Shown here: piece after piece, positions 36,459 to 47,264 of the stretch
How the letters are laid out: each line of letters begins with the position of its first letter
How positions within the stretch are numbered: position 1 is the first letter of the stretch
Origin: Cristatella mucedo
Lineage: Eukaryota > Bryozoa > Phylactolaemata > Cristatellidae
DNA: 64,000 nucleotides
Assembly (NCBI GenBank): GCA_009760855.2
Contig: WPIO01000093.1
Location: 556,001-620,000, forward strand
Reading direction: 5' to 3'
Position numbers and translations under genes: made by a program
Notes under the pieces: generated by a model
Told to the model about the DNA's origin: nothing
Databases searched by the model: none
What the model saw: only the letters and a program-made list of their open reading frames with translations

Positions 36459-37650
36459 CTAAGCCTCCATCCTGAACTACGGGCTCGAGAGGCAGCGATG
36501 ATATACTGATGGAGAACGGCGACGGATGAGAGGGCGCTACAACTGGCCCGTGCAGAGCTGCGAAATTGACCGCCTACCTCTAGGGGAGTCGTGGCAATTC
36601 GACCGAAAATGGACTGAACTCCGGACGATTGGCAGAACAGCCAGCTGCAATGCTACAGTCGTCAAAATCTCTGGCAGTTGATTCACAACGTTTTCGATCG
36701 ACAGTTGTGCTGTTTTTAAAAAGGGAGTCGAGCTTTTTCTCACTCTCTAGCCGGAATCGTTACTCTATTCCAACCGGTAGCAGTACTTCTTTCGAGCAGC
36801 TGCATCCTCGAATGCATCAGCTGACCTGCGAAGCTACGACAGCCGCAATAGTGAATTAATCCTCTTCCTAATGGCCCCTGCACCCACTCACGCCGCCGCC
36901 AGGCCACCGTACATTGCTGGGTTGTTGCAGACCTCCTAGTAGCGTAGAGAAGCAATCATGTCTGCTGTAGCAGATGCGCCCTGCCCCGGTTGCTATCTCA
37001 CACCATCATCCCCCGTCGAGCTCAACATGGGCGGCCAAAAGGCGGTGTGACAGGAGCAGGACAACTCGGGCACATCGCCTCCCAGTACTATTTCGGCGGG
37101 ACCGCCCAGTGAGTCACGCATAGGCGAGCCTGGGAAGCGTTAAAAGCCGGGCCCGATTTCTCATGCAAGTGGGCGGGCCCATCCCCAGTCGGTTAAGTCT
37201 TTGGAGATCTGAAAGCTGCAACTTACGGTGAGCTGGAACGTTCACTGCACGAGCCGTGAAGGAAGGCGAAGCGAACCAATGCCACTGAGCATTGATCGCA
37301 ATCAGAGACCGCCATGGCCTCGACAGTGGACGACTCTCACTCTGGTCTACGGCAAACTCTAACAATGGTGTTCAAACAATGTTGTTTAGCCAATGGAGTT
37401 CAAAAGGGTTTGACAACGAGCGACGCAATAAGAACGCTCCTGGCAACGAGCAACTTCAGTCCTTGATAGGGAGAGCACCCCTAACTAATGTCGCACGGCG
37501 GGCCTGCTGCAGGGGAGCCCTAAGTCGGCCCGAATGTATTTGCGGATCTCCCCTAGCCACAATTTGAGACCGGAGGCGAGATCACCTGAGAAGGGAAGAT
37601 ATTGAGAACTGGAGGAAGAATGAGAAAGCGAGAGAAGTGGTTAATAAGGA
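36459..37650. other. Conserved duplicated flank, no gene called
   Basis: Aligns with 14342-15029 and 15500-16590 of copy A. ORFs at 36537-36955 do not keep their frame in copy A. Confidence 0.4.
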
Positions 37651-38054
37651 GGAAGCCGTATGCAGATACATGAAAAAAAAAGCTCACAGACAGACCGCGA
37701 GGGAAAGAGAGAGGAGCCGGACGGGTGGCAATCGGCCACCGTTGGTTGATATACTGAGATAGCGATATACATATGTAACGCCTAAAGCTCGGCGGAGTAG
37801 GCTTAACCTGCCGCTTACCTAGCGGGCGTCACCTACCGCCTAATGCCATTCGGTGCGCGTCTGCGCGCAATAAGCAGGTCGCCACGAAAGGAGCGTTTCT
37901 GGCGCTGACCTAATTACCGTTACTAAAGGGCGTCGTGGTTCCGCGGCGTGAATTGGAAAGCGAGACGCAAATTGGGGATTTTACTGAGCTTTATTCGCAT
38001 GCGCACAAAGTCGCTGCGCACCTAGCTCTCAGTTTTTATCTCCACACTCCTCGC
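37651..38054. other. No gene seen
   Basis: Sequence right of duplicate B, with a run of A near 37673. No features. Confidence 0.4.
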
Positions 38055-38500
38055 ACGCTCTCAACAGCACAATTACTCTTGCGGAGGGAATACGTTCCCC
38101 GCACTTAGGCTACCTGCGTCTATTGTGGGGAACGACACAAATAGAACGAGGAGCCCGAACCGGCGCCTTGACCCTGACTGGAGAGCTAGGGCTCCGCTTC
38201 CACCTCCCTTAATGGCAGAATAGCTCGCACACTACACCAACTACTTCTAGGGCTCGCACACTACACCAACTACTCTCTGACTCTTCTCGGCTAGGGCTCC
38301 GCTTCCACCTTACGGCAGGAATACCTCATGCACTACACCTAGCACTCTTGCGGAGGAAACACGTCTCCACACTTAGGCTACTTACGTCTCTAGTGGGTAC
38401 GACTGACGTAGACGAAGTCCGAACCGGAGCCTAGACCCTGACCGGAGAACTTGGACTCCGAATCCACCTTACGGCAGGAATATCTCACACGTTACTCCAA
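38055..38500 (+). repeat. Imperfect long tandem repeat
   Basis: CTCTTGCGGAGG, CACTTAGGCTAC, GGAGAGCTAGGGCTCCGCTT and CACACTACACCAACTACT recur two or three times in the same order, with a period near 270 bp and internal shorter duplications. Confidence 0.75.
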
Positions 38501-38800
38501 GCACTCTCGGCCTGACCGCATGCACGCGCACACTCACGAAACACAGAAGAAACAGAAAATGCGAGCTTAAGCGCTATACGACCGTATTTAGTGGCGCCCA
38601 CCGAATCCTCTTGGCGCTGTCTTGTCTTGTCCCTCAATCGCCGGCGAACAGCCCTCCCTTCACCCTCGCTTTCAAAGAAACGAGTCCGGCAACTACCGGC
38701 GACGGCGTCAAAACGGAGCCGAAGATAAAGAAGAGGCTCCCAGCGAGCGTCGCCCTATCATTATATAACTTATCTTATTGATATCATTACATAACTAGCC
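38501..38800. other. No gene seen
   Basis: GC-rich sequence between tandem repeats. Nothing assigned. Confidence 0.4.
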
Positions 38801-38804
38801 GGGA

Positions 38805-39065
38805 CAATGGGGTTGACAACCCAGCCAATATCAATCGCCTCGGCGACCTCTACGTCCCCTTGCTCACAGCTCGAGAACGCAGATGCTCTCCACCCACTTC
38901 TTTTGTTCTCACGGAAACCGTCCAGCAAATCTAGAATGGCTAGCGGCGACATCGACCTTGGGCAAGCGTTACCCTATTCTCAAATTGCTAGCAGGAACTA
39001 AATGGTTGACACTCCAGCCAATATCAATCACCTCAGCAACCTCTGCGTCCTCTTACCCTAGGACA
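38805..39065 (+). repeat. Two-unit direct repeat, about 190 bp period
   Basis: GACAACCCAGCCAATATCAA...CCTCTACGTCCCC and GACACTCCAGCCAATATCAA...CCTCTGCGTCCTC. Confidence 0.75.
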
Positions 39066-39132
39066 GAGGTGTTTTCCTGCTGAGATTTTCTCATGCACTC
39101 TAAAACTGAGTCAGGCCGGAGCTGTGCTACAC

Positions 39133-39135
<3 letters not shown>

Positions 39136-39191
<56 letters not shown>

Positions 39192-39239
39192 AATATATAT
39201 ATATATACAAATATATATATACAAATATATACATACAAA
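39136..39239. repeat. AT-rich microsatellite
   Basis: TA run followed by ACACAAATATAT and ATACAAATATAT variants. Confidence 0.95.
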
Positions 39240-39265
39240 TGAATTATAGCTTTTTATTTATTCTA

Positions 39266-40225
39266 TAGGTACACCAAGTTTGATTGAGCAATATGAAAGG
39301 CTAGCGCTCAAAATTTCTCTTTGCTGCAAATGTAAAGCGCCTATGAAGAGATTAAGTTCTCTGAGGGCGCTTTATCAAGTGCATTATTATTATTATTATT
39401 ATTATAAAATTGGCTCTGCCGGCATATCCCTTGTTGAATCAGCTCAAGATCTACGTATCATGTTCCAAAGTTACCTCTCGTTAGACGACCAAAGCAGCTC
39501 CACAATCAAGTCTGCCTACTTTCAGATAAATAACATTGCTAAAATTCGGGCTTGTTTTAGATAAGGATACCGCGTCAAAGTTGGTCCATGCATTTGTGAC
39601 ATCCCGTCTTGACTTCTGAAACTCACTGCTTGCTGGCCTACCGGCATGTGCAATCAGGCGCTTACAACTGATGCAAAGCTCTGCAGCTAGGCTTGTCTGT
39701 CATGAGCTTCGCAGTTGCTACATCACACCACTTCTCGCCGAGCTGCACTGGCTTCCAGTCAAGCAACGCATTGACTTGAAGGTTTTGTCACTCACTTTTT
39801 GGTTCCTTCATTCTTTGGCTCCAGCCTACCTATCATATCTACTCCCCCACCAGGCTAAGCATCGTACCACCAGCTTTTTGGAAGCTAATCGTTTACCTAT
39901 ACCTCGTCCGAACCTTAAATCTTTTCGAGACCTTGCATTTAGTTCGCATGCTCCCAAAGCCTGGAACTCACTCCCGACTTCCGTCATGACATACCCTGAC
40001 TTGACCAAAATTAAAAAGAAATTAAAAACGCACCTATTTATGACAGCATTGAGTGGGTCTCAGTGATTCGTCCTTTACGTGCTTATGCATGCTGCCGCTG
40101 TTGCATGCTGACACTAACCACACTTGCATTCTGACCCAAAATAAAATTAATGGCACATGTTAAGCGCCTAGAAAAAGATTTAGCTCTCTGAGGGCGCTTT
40201 ATCAAGTGTTATCATTATTATTGTG
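39266..40225 (+). mobile_element. LINE-A copy with nested tail unit
   Basis: Plus-strand RT C-terminus (LRIMFQSYLSLDDQSSST, CNS-like ARLVCHELRSCYITPLLAEL, FSSHAPKAWNSLPTSVMTY), 3' UTR and hairpin tail (40150-40225). Its coding sequence is split at 39315/39406 by a 90 bp insertion. Confidence 0.88.
39316..39405 (+). mobile_element. Stand-alone LINE-A tail unit nested in a LINE-A ORF
   Basis: Exactly the tail (TCTCTTTGCTGCAAATGTAA through GGGCGCTTTATCAAGTGC and (ATT)n). It is flanked by AAAATT on both sides (39310-39315 and 39406-39411), consistent with a target duplication. Removing it restores the host LINE reading CTCAAAATTGGCTCTGCC. Confidence 0.85.
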
Positions 40226-40369
40226 TGCCGCTGCCCGTAATTTCGTAATGCTGGGAAGATTAAGTCGGTGCCACGCCGATGATTTTAATATGGCGAACTT
40301 GCCGAAGTGGCTTTCGGAACCTTTAAGGCAGCCAGCAGTCTTCATTCCGAGCAGCCAAGAGATAGTGAG

Positions 40370-41110
40370 AAGCATAGATAGCTGAATCGGGATAAGAAGT
40401 GAATGAAATGAACCGAGTTAGTGAATTTGATAGAAGTAGCAGCTTCTAATGTGCCAAATCCTGCAGCAAGAGAGATGCCGCTGTGTAAGAACTTTTATGT
40501 ATAGCTCCACAGTCTAGGACCTGCAGAGCTAAAGCTTCTATTGCCACGGTCTTACGAGAAAGAATAAGACAGCTTAAGTTTGATCCCGATAGAGCCTAAG
40601 AGCAAGAGGAGAGCTGAAATTGGTGCAGCAATTCAGCGATCCACGAAGGGACTGTCAAATCCCAATCATAGGCCTTGTGGATTGGAATAAACATTTTCTC
40701 AGCATCCATCCATCGACTAGATGCCATCAAGCTCCTATATCAAAGAAAACATAACTGCTGAATTCCTTGGCTTTATTATTCCACCTTGCAGCTATATTTA
40801 TCGCTGATTGTAGTGGCTTAATAGCTTATTAGAAAGCTCAGTCTGTACTAAATTATAGTACTCCAGTGTCGACAGAGCCACGGAACTAGTAAGATCTTTA
40901 ACCAACCATCATGTTAAGCACTCCATATGCCTGGACAGAGGTTGAACGTGACCACTCACTGTGTGTAGGCGGTATTCCGAATAAAGCTTCCAAGTAGTAC
41001 TCATTCGAGAAGACACCTAACTTACGACCACTTGCTGATGGTGACACACCAGCAATCCCCAATACAAGTGCAATCGCTTTTTCCCGCCGTAGATTTTGCA
41101 TTCGCTGAGA
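40370..41110 (-). mobile_element. LINE-B copy, degraded
   Basis: The reverse strand keeps AKLFS-like C-terminal motifs (CCTGCAGAGCTAAAGCTTCT on the plus strand is the family's SSAGP region) and RT block IAGVSPSASGRKLGVFSNEY (40898-41101). Confidence 0.75.
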
Positions 41111-41394
41111 GATCTAATTTGTACCTTGTAGCTTAAGGAAATTGGGACGATTTTCCAGAACCGAACCTCTGCAAGGCCGCATTTAGTTTATCTGACGCCT
41201 AAGCTGATTGTGATAGCTTGAACCCTGGGCGTTAGCCTAGAGGTGTAACCGCGCAGACAAGCTCGTCCCCCGGCTCTCTACCGGTGGGCTGTGTAATGCA
41301 GTGCTGTGGTGCGGTTAAAACACAGGCGGCCACAAATGGGTGCCGAAAGCAACAGTTTATTGTGGGCCTGTTCGTAGCGGTTACGCGCCGGCGC
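41111..41394. other. No gene seen
   Basis: Unassigned sequence between LINE-B and the minisatellite. Confidence 0.4.
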
Positions 41395-41630
41395 AAGTGC
41401 TTTACGTGGCGCGCACCGGACCAACGGAGTTAAATGCACGAACTCCCGAAGCCCGAGTATAACCAACTACCCTGTGCGTTTACGCGGCGCGTATCGGCCG
41501 ACGGAGTTAACTGCACGAACTCCCGAAGCCCGACTATAATAACGACCCTACGCGTTTACGCGGCGTGTACCGGACCGACGGAGTTAACTGCGAGAATTCC
41601 CGAAGTCCGAGTATAACTAACTACCCTATG
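41395..41630 (+). repeat. Minisatellite, about three units of roughly 77 bp
   Basis: Each unit contains GACGGAGTTAACTGC, GAACTCCCGAAGCCCGA and TATAA...CTACCCT.TGCG, then GCGTTTACGCGGCG. GC-rich with short self-complementary parts. Confidence 0.85.
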
Positions 41631-41813
41631 CGCGCGTCGCTACAGCACCCCAAGATACGAGCGGCTAACTGAGTAGCCGGCAGAACACAACTGCGCAGTC
41701 TAAGTTGCACTTAGCTGTCCGTCGCTGTAGGTTCGTCTCTCGTGCTCTCGAAGCGTAGTCTCGCATCGACTACCGAAGCTGCAGCCCTGAGCTCTGTCAG
41801 TCCTGTCATTTAT

Positions 41814-41814
41814 A

Positions 41815-41845
<31 letters not shown>

Positions 41846-42058
41846 CCTCTCTCTTTTTCTCTCTCCCTCTCTCTCCCACTCTCTCTCTTTCTCTTCATCT
41901 CTCTCTCTCTCTCTCTCTCCCTCCTTCCCTCCCTCGCTCTCCGTCTCTCTCCGTCTCTGTCTCTCTCCGTCTCTGTCTCTCTCCGTCTCTTTCTCTCTCT
42001 GTCTCTGTCTGTCTCTGTCTCTCTCTGTCTGTCTCTCTCTCTGTCTGTCTCTGTCTCT
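41814..42058. repeat. (CT)n pyrimidine tract with CTGT and CCCT variants
   Basis: About 245 bp of pyrimidines on the plus strand, interrupted by G in CTGTCTGT and CCGTCTCT motifs. Translations rich in LSLS are artefacts. Confidence 0.96.
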
Positions 42059-42060
42059 AG

Positions 42061-42117
42061 AGGAATTAGGCCGAGGACGGACCCTAGCTCTCGGTGTCCG
42101 TCCTCGGCCTAATTCCT
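42061..42117. repeat. Perfect 22 bp inverted repeat with 13 bp loop
   Basis: Arm 42061-42082 (AGGAATTAGGCCGAGGACGG plus AC) is exactly complementary to arm 42096-42117, with CCTAGCTCTCGGT between. It adjoins the CT tract. Confidence 0.95.
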
Positions 42118-42214
42118 CCTGGCTAGCCAATAGCCCTCGGCCAGTCCGCCTGCTACGGTTGCTCTATGTGCCCTAGTCAGACCCACGAAGGCAAGGGCTA
42201 ATATCGCGGCTAGC

Positions 42215-42330
42215 CTGAGAGCTGCTCCGTTGCAGAGGTAAGGCACTCAAACTTCACGATCCAGATCGTAAGTTTAAGTCCTGCATCAGGCAATTCTATA
42301 TTGCCCGCTGCAAGCTGTGAGGCTGTTGAA
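42215..42330 (+). mobile_element. SINE-2 fragment
   Basis: GTTGCAGAGGTAAGGCACTC and GATCGTAAGTTTAAGTCCTG form the tRNA-like head. ATTGCCCGCTGCAAGCTGTG and GAGGCTGTTGAA end the element. Confidence 0.6.
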
Positions 42331-42907
42331 TACGCGGATCATCCTTTATTTTAGTTTTTCATTGAAAGTAACCTGGTTGTTGTCGACCAGGAAATGGTTG
42401 CAGCCAGCAGCATCTAATTCATCCCTGCAAGTCATTTTCATAATCGGCCCTAGCTGTATGAGGAAGCCAGAAGCCGACACGCAGCTCCGTAGCAAGGGTG
42501 CTCGTAGACATTCTACCAGCTCCATTGCAAAATCCACGTTCAAACGCGAAATACTTGTGAAAAAAGCTTTCTTCTGACAGCCTTCATCCATCTCGGTTCA
42601 ACGTTTGTAAGAGAACAGTGGCTAAACGTTTGTATGAGAACAGTGGTTAACCTCCGCCTGCTATCAACGTCAACATAGCCTCCCCAGTAACCAAGTAACC
42701 CAGTAACCAAGTAACCCAGTAACCCTTCCCCCACCCAGCTCCCTCTGGGGTCTTCCATACAAAGAACTTAGGGGAGCTCCAATCGCACTGGCTCTGGCGG
42801 AGCGTAGGGCTTAGCAACCGACTGAAACCCAAGGAGCAGTTGGTGACAGGGCACACTAGTCGAGGAACGAGGCTGAATAAGTTGGCCATCTGGCTACTGA
42901 AGCAAAT
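42331..42907. other. No gene seen
   Basis: Contains a short repeat of CCAAGTAACCCAGTAA (42688-42725). ORFs lack motifs. Confidence 0.4.
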
Positions 42908-43005
42908 TCGTGCTTCCTTTGTAGCAATTGTAACGTGCCTAGAAAGAGATCCAAGTTGTCTGAGGGCGCTTTATCAAATGTATTATTATTATTTTTATCA
43001 TTAAG
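42908..43005 (+). mobile_element. Stand-alone LINE-A tail unit
   Basis: TGCTTCCTTTGTAGCAATTG, TGCCTAGAAAGAGATCCAAG, GAGGGCGCTTTATCAAATGT and an ATT-rich end without LINE body. Confidence 0.75.
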
Positions 43006-43509
43006 AATCAGCACGCCATGGAGATCTTGAAGTAAAGGGCTTTTCAGCATTCCAAAATTCGGCCATTTTTCGAAGGATGCCTTATAAAGAGCCTGAAATG
43101 GATTCTGAGGTCCTAGAAAACAAGAATTGCCTAGGACCTCAAGTCACTTCTACGTTTTTTTTTAAATTTCCCAGCCTCCCCTTTATGTCCAAGATTCTCA
43201 ACAACAACAAAATTCAAAGCAGCTGGAGCACACTGAAAATAATGATCATAAAAATTTAAGTAGAGATTAAATCGCCATCATTCCACTGAAAGCTGCTCGT
43301 CATACGACAGTCTAGGAAGCAGCAACGACGATAACGTCATCTCCAGGTCTTGTTCGATCCACGGAAAATTGCTCTCATCCATTTGAAAAAAATGATACTC
43401 TTGGCCGCAACGATAACGATAGCATCGCTGCCCTGCCCTGCTAAATCTGACGTTAGCATTCGACATTAATGATCTCAACATCCTACTCAAAAGATTGAGA
43501 ACAGTTTGT
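43006..43509. other. No gene seen
   Basis: AT-rich, with a direct repeat of the CCTAGGACCTCA/GAGGTCCTAG type near 43107-43145. Nothing assigned. Confidence 0.4.
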
Positions 43510-43830
43510 CTGGCTGGTGAGGCCTTTGGCCTGGTTCGAATCGTACGTGTCCAGTCGTGCGGTGGTCATGTCTCGTCTTGCAGACCTGTGTGACGGCCGT
43601 TGCAGTTCTCCATTTATATGGAGCCTCTCGGACAATAGATACGGGCCCTCGGCCATATTGAATAGAACAACTTATATGCCGAATCACGCTTTCTGTTCTC
43701 TAGGTCCTAGACAGTGGAACTCAATTTCACGTCTAGCACACATCTTCACTCCGGCTCCCAAATCTGGCGCATTCTTGCCAGCTGTTCATGAGGTGCAAAG
43801 TCCATGTTGCTCACTTTCCTAACTGCCGTC
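43510..43830 (+). mobile_element. LINE C-terminal relic of a third type
   Basis: The plus-strand frame NRTTYMPNHAFCSLGPRQWN followed by SISRLAHIFTPAPKSGAF has the SLGPRQWNS signature of LINE C-termini but matches neither LINE-A nor LINE-B closely. Confidence 0.5.
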
Positions 43831-44577
43831 GTGGCTCATTAAAGGCTTCCCATTTCTCATTGTTGAGTGAGATTGAGTCTTTTGGATAACGTATGTGCAC
43901 CACCAAATGATGTTTAGATTTTGAGTTGCCTATTGAAAACTGTGCATTGTAGCACACGGTGACTATTTGCGGCCTCGAGTAGTTACAGACGGAGATAAAT
44001 ACAAACGTTCATATATAAATACTTTACACAGATACAACAGGCAAACGACTGCAAGAGTACATAACCACAAGGAGTCAGCCTTGCCAATTTACATGTTGTA
44101 CCGAGATAAGTCGGCACCCACAGTGCACTGAATGGGACTCTCTAGAAGGCACATCAAATTGTCAATGTACGCAGTATGGGCTGTAGCAAACTGTCGTCCT
44201 TCAAAACAATAAAACGATATGAAATAGGCATTTAAGCACCCAGCAGCTTGCACAGTGATAAGACTTGGGGTGTACGATCGCCAATCATGCCAACTAAGCA
44301 TCTCAGGATGTCACAAGTAAGAAGCCTGAGCGATCATAATGCCACAGCCTAAAGCAGCTGCCAGTCGATGTGCCACAGCCGCCAGTGCTCCGTTTAACAG
44401 AAGCACAATCCTGGCATGGAGAGCAAGCACAAAATAAGGCGCCAGCGTCATCACAAGTCTCATGCGCCAGGCCGAAACTGGTGCTCACAAATGCGACAGT
44501 CAGGAAACTGGCGCTCACAAACGCAACAAACAGTCAGTTCGAGAGGGCGCAACCGGTAGCATGAAGGAGACAAGAGC
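43831..44577. other. Downstream flank of the aldehyde dehydrogenase gene
   Basis: Should contain its 3' UTR on the minus strand. No AATAAA was found close to the stop. Direct repeats of AACTGGCGCTCACAAA type occur at 44470-44530. Confidence 0.4.
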
Positions 44578-44785
44578 TCAGAACGGAGCTGTCAGCTTGC
44601 TCATTCCGACGTGCACCGATTTGAGCTGACTGTAGTAGTGCAGACAGGCTTCGCCACACTCGCGCCCTATGCCGGACTTCTTATAGCCACCAAAAGGCAT
44701 CTCTACCGGATTGACATTGTAGCTATTAATATAGCAGGTGCCCGACTGTAGCTGAGCCACCACTCGGTGAGCTTGCCTTAAATCA
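44578..44785 (-). CDS. ALDH9A1-like aldehyde dehydrogenase, last exon
   Basis: Acceptor GATTTTCAG (AG at 44787-44786). The first base completes an Asn codon, followed by DLRQAHRVVAQLQSGTCYIN, SYNVNPVEMPFGGYKKSGIG and the C-terminal HYYSQLKSVHVGM, with stop at 44580-44578. This closely matches the end of 4-trimethylaminobutyraldehyde dehydrogenase (ALDH9A1), including the PFGG.KKSG.GRE signature. The preceding exon is 50980-51209, across a 6,194 bp intron. Confidence 0.95.
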
Positions 44786-44924
44786 CTGAAAATCACCGGG
44801 GAAAAAACAAGATCAGGGCAAGAAATCGGACAGGGAGATGTGGATGGCAAAGTGCATGCGCCACTATCGCAGTACATTCGTAGATCACACATTGCCAACA
44901 TTTCACATAATTTCATGTTATCTC

Positions 44925-45045
44925 TACCTGTAGCTCCACAAAGTCAGGCAGACTAAGTTGATGCTACCATAGTTCTCCATACCATATTCAAAGTCTAAGG
45001 GACTTTTGGTGCGCATACGGTAGCTAACATACTTCATCACATCAA
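44925..45045 (-). mobile_element. LINE-B 3' tail in ALDH intron
   Basis: Reverse of the family end (CTCCACAAAGTC, AAAGTCTAAGGGACTTTTGG and CGCATACGGTAGCTAACA). Confidence 0.7.
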
Positions 45046-45054
45046 AAAATGAGA

Positions 45055-45490
45055 ATATATTAACAATAATAATGCACTTGATAAAACAACCTCAGAGAAC
45101 TCTCTTTCTAGACGCTTTACATTTGCTGCAAAGGAAACACAATCAAATGGTTAGTGGCAGCATGCTCAATAAACAACAAGAATAACATGGTTAGGGGTGC
45201 CGTGCACAGGGCCAGCATGCTAGTGTGGTTAGTGGCAGCATGCAGTGTCAGCACGCATAAGCACATAAAAAACGAATCACAGGGACCCACTAAATGCTGT
45301 CATGAATAGGTGCGTTTTTAAGTTCTTTTTAAATGTGGTTAAGTCAGGGGATATCGTGACGCAAGTCGGAAGTGAGTTCCAGCCTTTGGGAGAAAACGAA
45401 CTAAATGCAAGGTCTCCAAAGGATTTGAGGTTTGTACGAGGTATAGGTAAACAGATTCCGAAAAGCAGGTGCTACGATGCTTGGCCTGGT
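45055..45490 (-). mobile_element. LINE-A 3' end in ALDH intron
   Basis: The hairpin tail (45075-45135) is followed by 3' UTR and RT C-terminus in reverse. Degraded. Confidence 0.85.
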
Positions 45491-46480
45491 GGGGAAGTAG
45501 ATCAGAAAGTGAGAAGCATAGGCAGAAGATAGGCAGAGCCAGAAGTAGAGCAGCAGCCCGGAAAGGCTGGAACAGATTTGCCTGAGTCGGCACCAGGAGA
45601 GATGTCGCTAAGTAAAACTTGTAAAAGTGAGTTCCGTAATGTAGGACCTGCAGAACAAATGCTTCTGTCATAAACAGTCTGTAAAGCAAAAAACGGAGCA
45701 GCTAAATTATTGTCCATGAAGGACCTGAGGTAAAGAGGGTTCTGAAACTAGTGTAGTGGTTCAGTTTGGTATGAAGGAGATAAGCCATAGCACACACAGG
45801 AGATGGCACACTAGGTAAGGCAGTTGCTCTTCATGACCTTGGTCCCGAGATTGTGGGTTCAAATCCTGTGGTGGGCGATCCTTTATTGCCGCTGAAAATG
45901 GTGGTGATAGCCGTAAAGGTAAATGAAAGTCGTAAACCTTCTGTCGCTATACAAAAGAGGCTGTTAAATCAGTTAGTATTTTGCGAGTAAGAATTTTGTT
46001 CTGGATGCATTGATCGACTGGGAGTCATTGCATTTCCTTCGGCAAAGGAGACACGTGGATAAACCTCTGCAATTTACTTACCAGCCTTGCAATCATATTC
46101 CTCACCAGCTGGAAAGGCTTAATGGCGTTTACGGTAGCCCAGCCAAAACAGCATTGCAGCAGTCCTGCCTAGGCAGAACCAAGGAGCTAGTTCAACTTGT
46201 ACTAAGCAACCGAGGTAGAGAGTCCCTAATCTTGGACATGGATCGAATTTGATGGCTAGCTGTGGAAGCAGTATCATCAGTGAAGCCTTTAAACATCAAG
46301 CAGTTATCAGAGAGGCATCCTACGTACAGATCGTATGATTATGGTCGCACTTCGGCACATCCAAATACAAGAGGGAAGTCTCCTGGTTCAGCCGCTTAAG
46401 CATAAGGTGTTCAATGAGTCTATCTCAAGGCTAACCAGAATGACACGTCGGGTTTTCTGAGCACAGTCATAGAAGCTTAA
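45491..46480 (-). mobile_element. LINE-B copy, split by SINE-2
   Basis: Reverse strand has DRSICSAGPTLRNSLLQVLL (near 45600) and continues to 46250 (GGGAGTCATTGCATTTCCTT on plus, matching 53463). A SINE-2 at 45801-45985 interrupts it. Confidence 0.75.
45801..45985 (+). mobile_element. SINE-2 inserted in LINE-B
   Basis: AGATGGCACACTAGGTAAGG, GTGGGTTCAAATCCTGTGGT, TTATTGCCGCTGAAAATGGT and CTATACAAAAGAGGCTGTTA. Includes a short internal duplication of GTAAA.GT. Confidence 0.8.
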
Positions 46481-46639
46481 GACAACCACCGCGAAAGCAT
46501 TGCTATCTAAGTACAAACATGCAGTATATACATTGTGATCAAAAGAAGGCATGAGACCGTGCTTTCAAAAATTTAAAGCTGTATAAGGGTATCATTGACT
46601 TAGACACAGCTTGGTTCAGCCATCCTGCGGTGCTACTAC

Positions 46640-46830
46640 CAGGCTAAAAGCTTCCTGAGCTATCCTACTGACTTAGCTTCGCTTGCCACTTCCTCTTTGC
46701 TTTATGAGATAGGGTCTGCTGACTTAACTATATGCACGTAAAGCAGCTTAGGCTTCAAGTGCACTCTTGAAAGCTCTATCGTAAGACCCACCTAGTACTT
46801 GTGGCTTCGTGAAGTTACACACAGAGATGC
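46640..46830 (+). mobile_element. LINE-B 3' end in ALDH intron
   Basis: Plus-strand family end: CACGTAAAGCAGCTTAGGCT, AAGTGCACTCTTGAAAGCTC and GAAGTTACACACAGAGATGC. Confidence 0.65.
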
Positions 46831-47039
46831 ATATAGTGTGCATTAGAGAACACAACTTCTAGGGGCAATGAATGTACCATATAAGTGTATAATCTATAAA
46901 TGTATGAATTGTACTCACCCAAACTGCATAAACAAGTTCTTTATTTTTCCTTTGCCCCAACCCCACTGAGGTCACTACTGTTATGGACAGAGGTGTTTCT
47001 GCGGTCTGTGATGAACTTAGGGGTCTTAGAGGTCAATGA
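46831..47039. other. No gene seen
   Basis: Intronic sequence without assignment. Confidence 0.4.
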
Positions 47040-47264
47040 AGGTCACTCATATTTTTAAGCAGGATCTTAGGGTTAGTGGCTGTCTACATCGAACACACCT
47101 GTTTCTCACTGCTTTCTCTGGCTCCTTGTGAATTGTCCTAGGGGCACTTATGCCTGATGCCGCTGTGCAAGTTACCACTAATCATATTTACATGTTGAAA
47201 CTGTGCATGTTAACTCTCACCATATTATACTTGTTGGCATTGTACACGTTGCCACTAACCATTG
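47040..47264 (+). mobile_element. LINE-A 3' UTR relic hosting a younger LINE-A
   Basis: CTTATGCCTGATGCCGCTGT and GCATGTTAACTCTCACCATA belong to the LINE-A 3' UTR. The sequence is interrupted by the RT of the copy starting near 47265. Confidence 0.65.

Larger units (their letters stand above)
28440..37650. repeat. Segmental duplication, copy B
   Basis: Second copy of the block at 1-16600, same orientation and same landmark order. Homology is visible from about 28,500 and fades near 37,640, just after the purine-rich stretch that in copy A has expanded into the 1 kb GA tract. Copy B has its own insertions, such as a short LINE tail at 34581-34678 and an octamer repeat in the sulfotransferase intron. 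The two start points lie about 28 kb apart. Confidence 0.85.
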
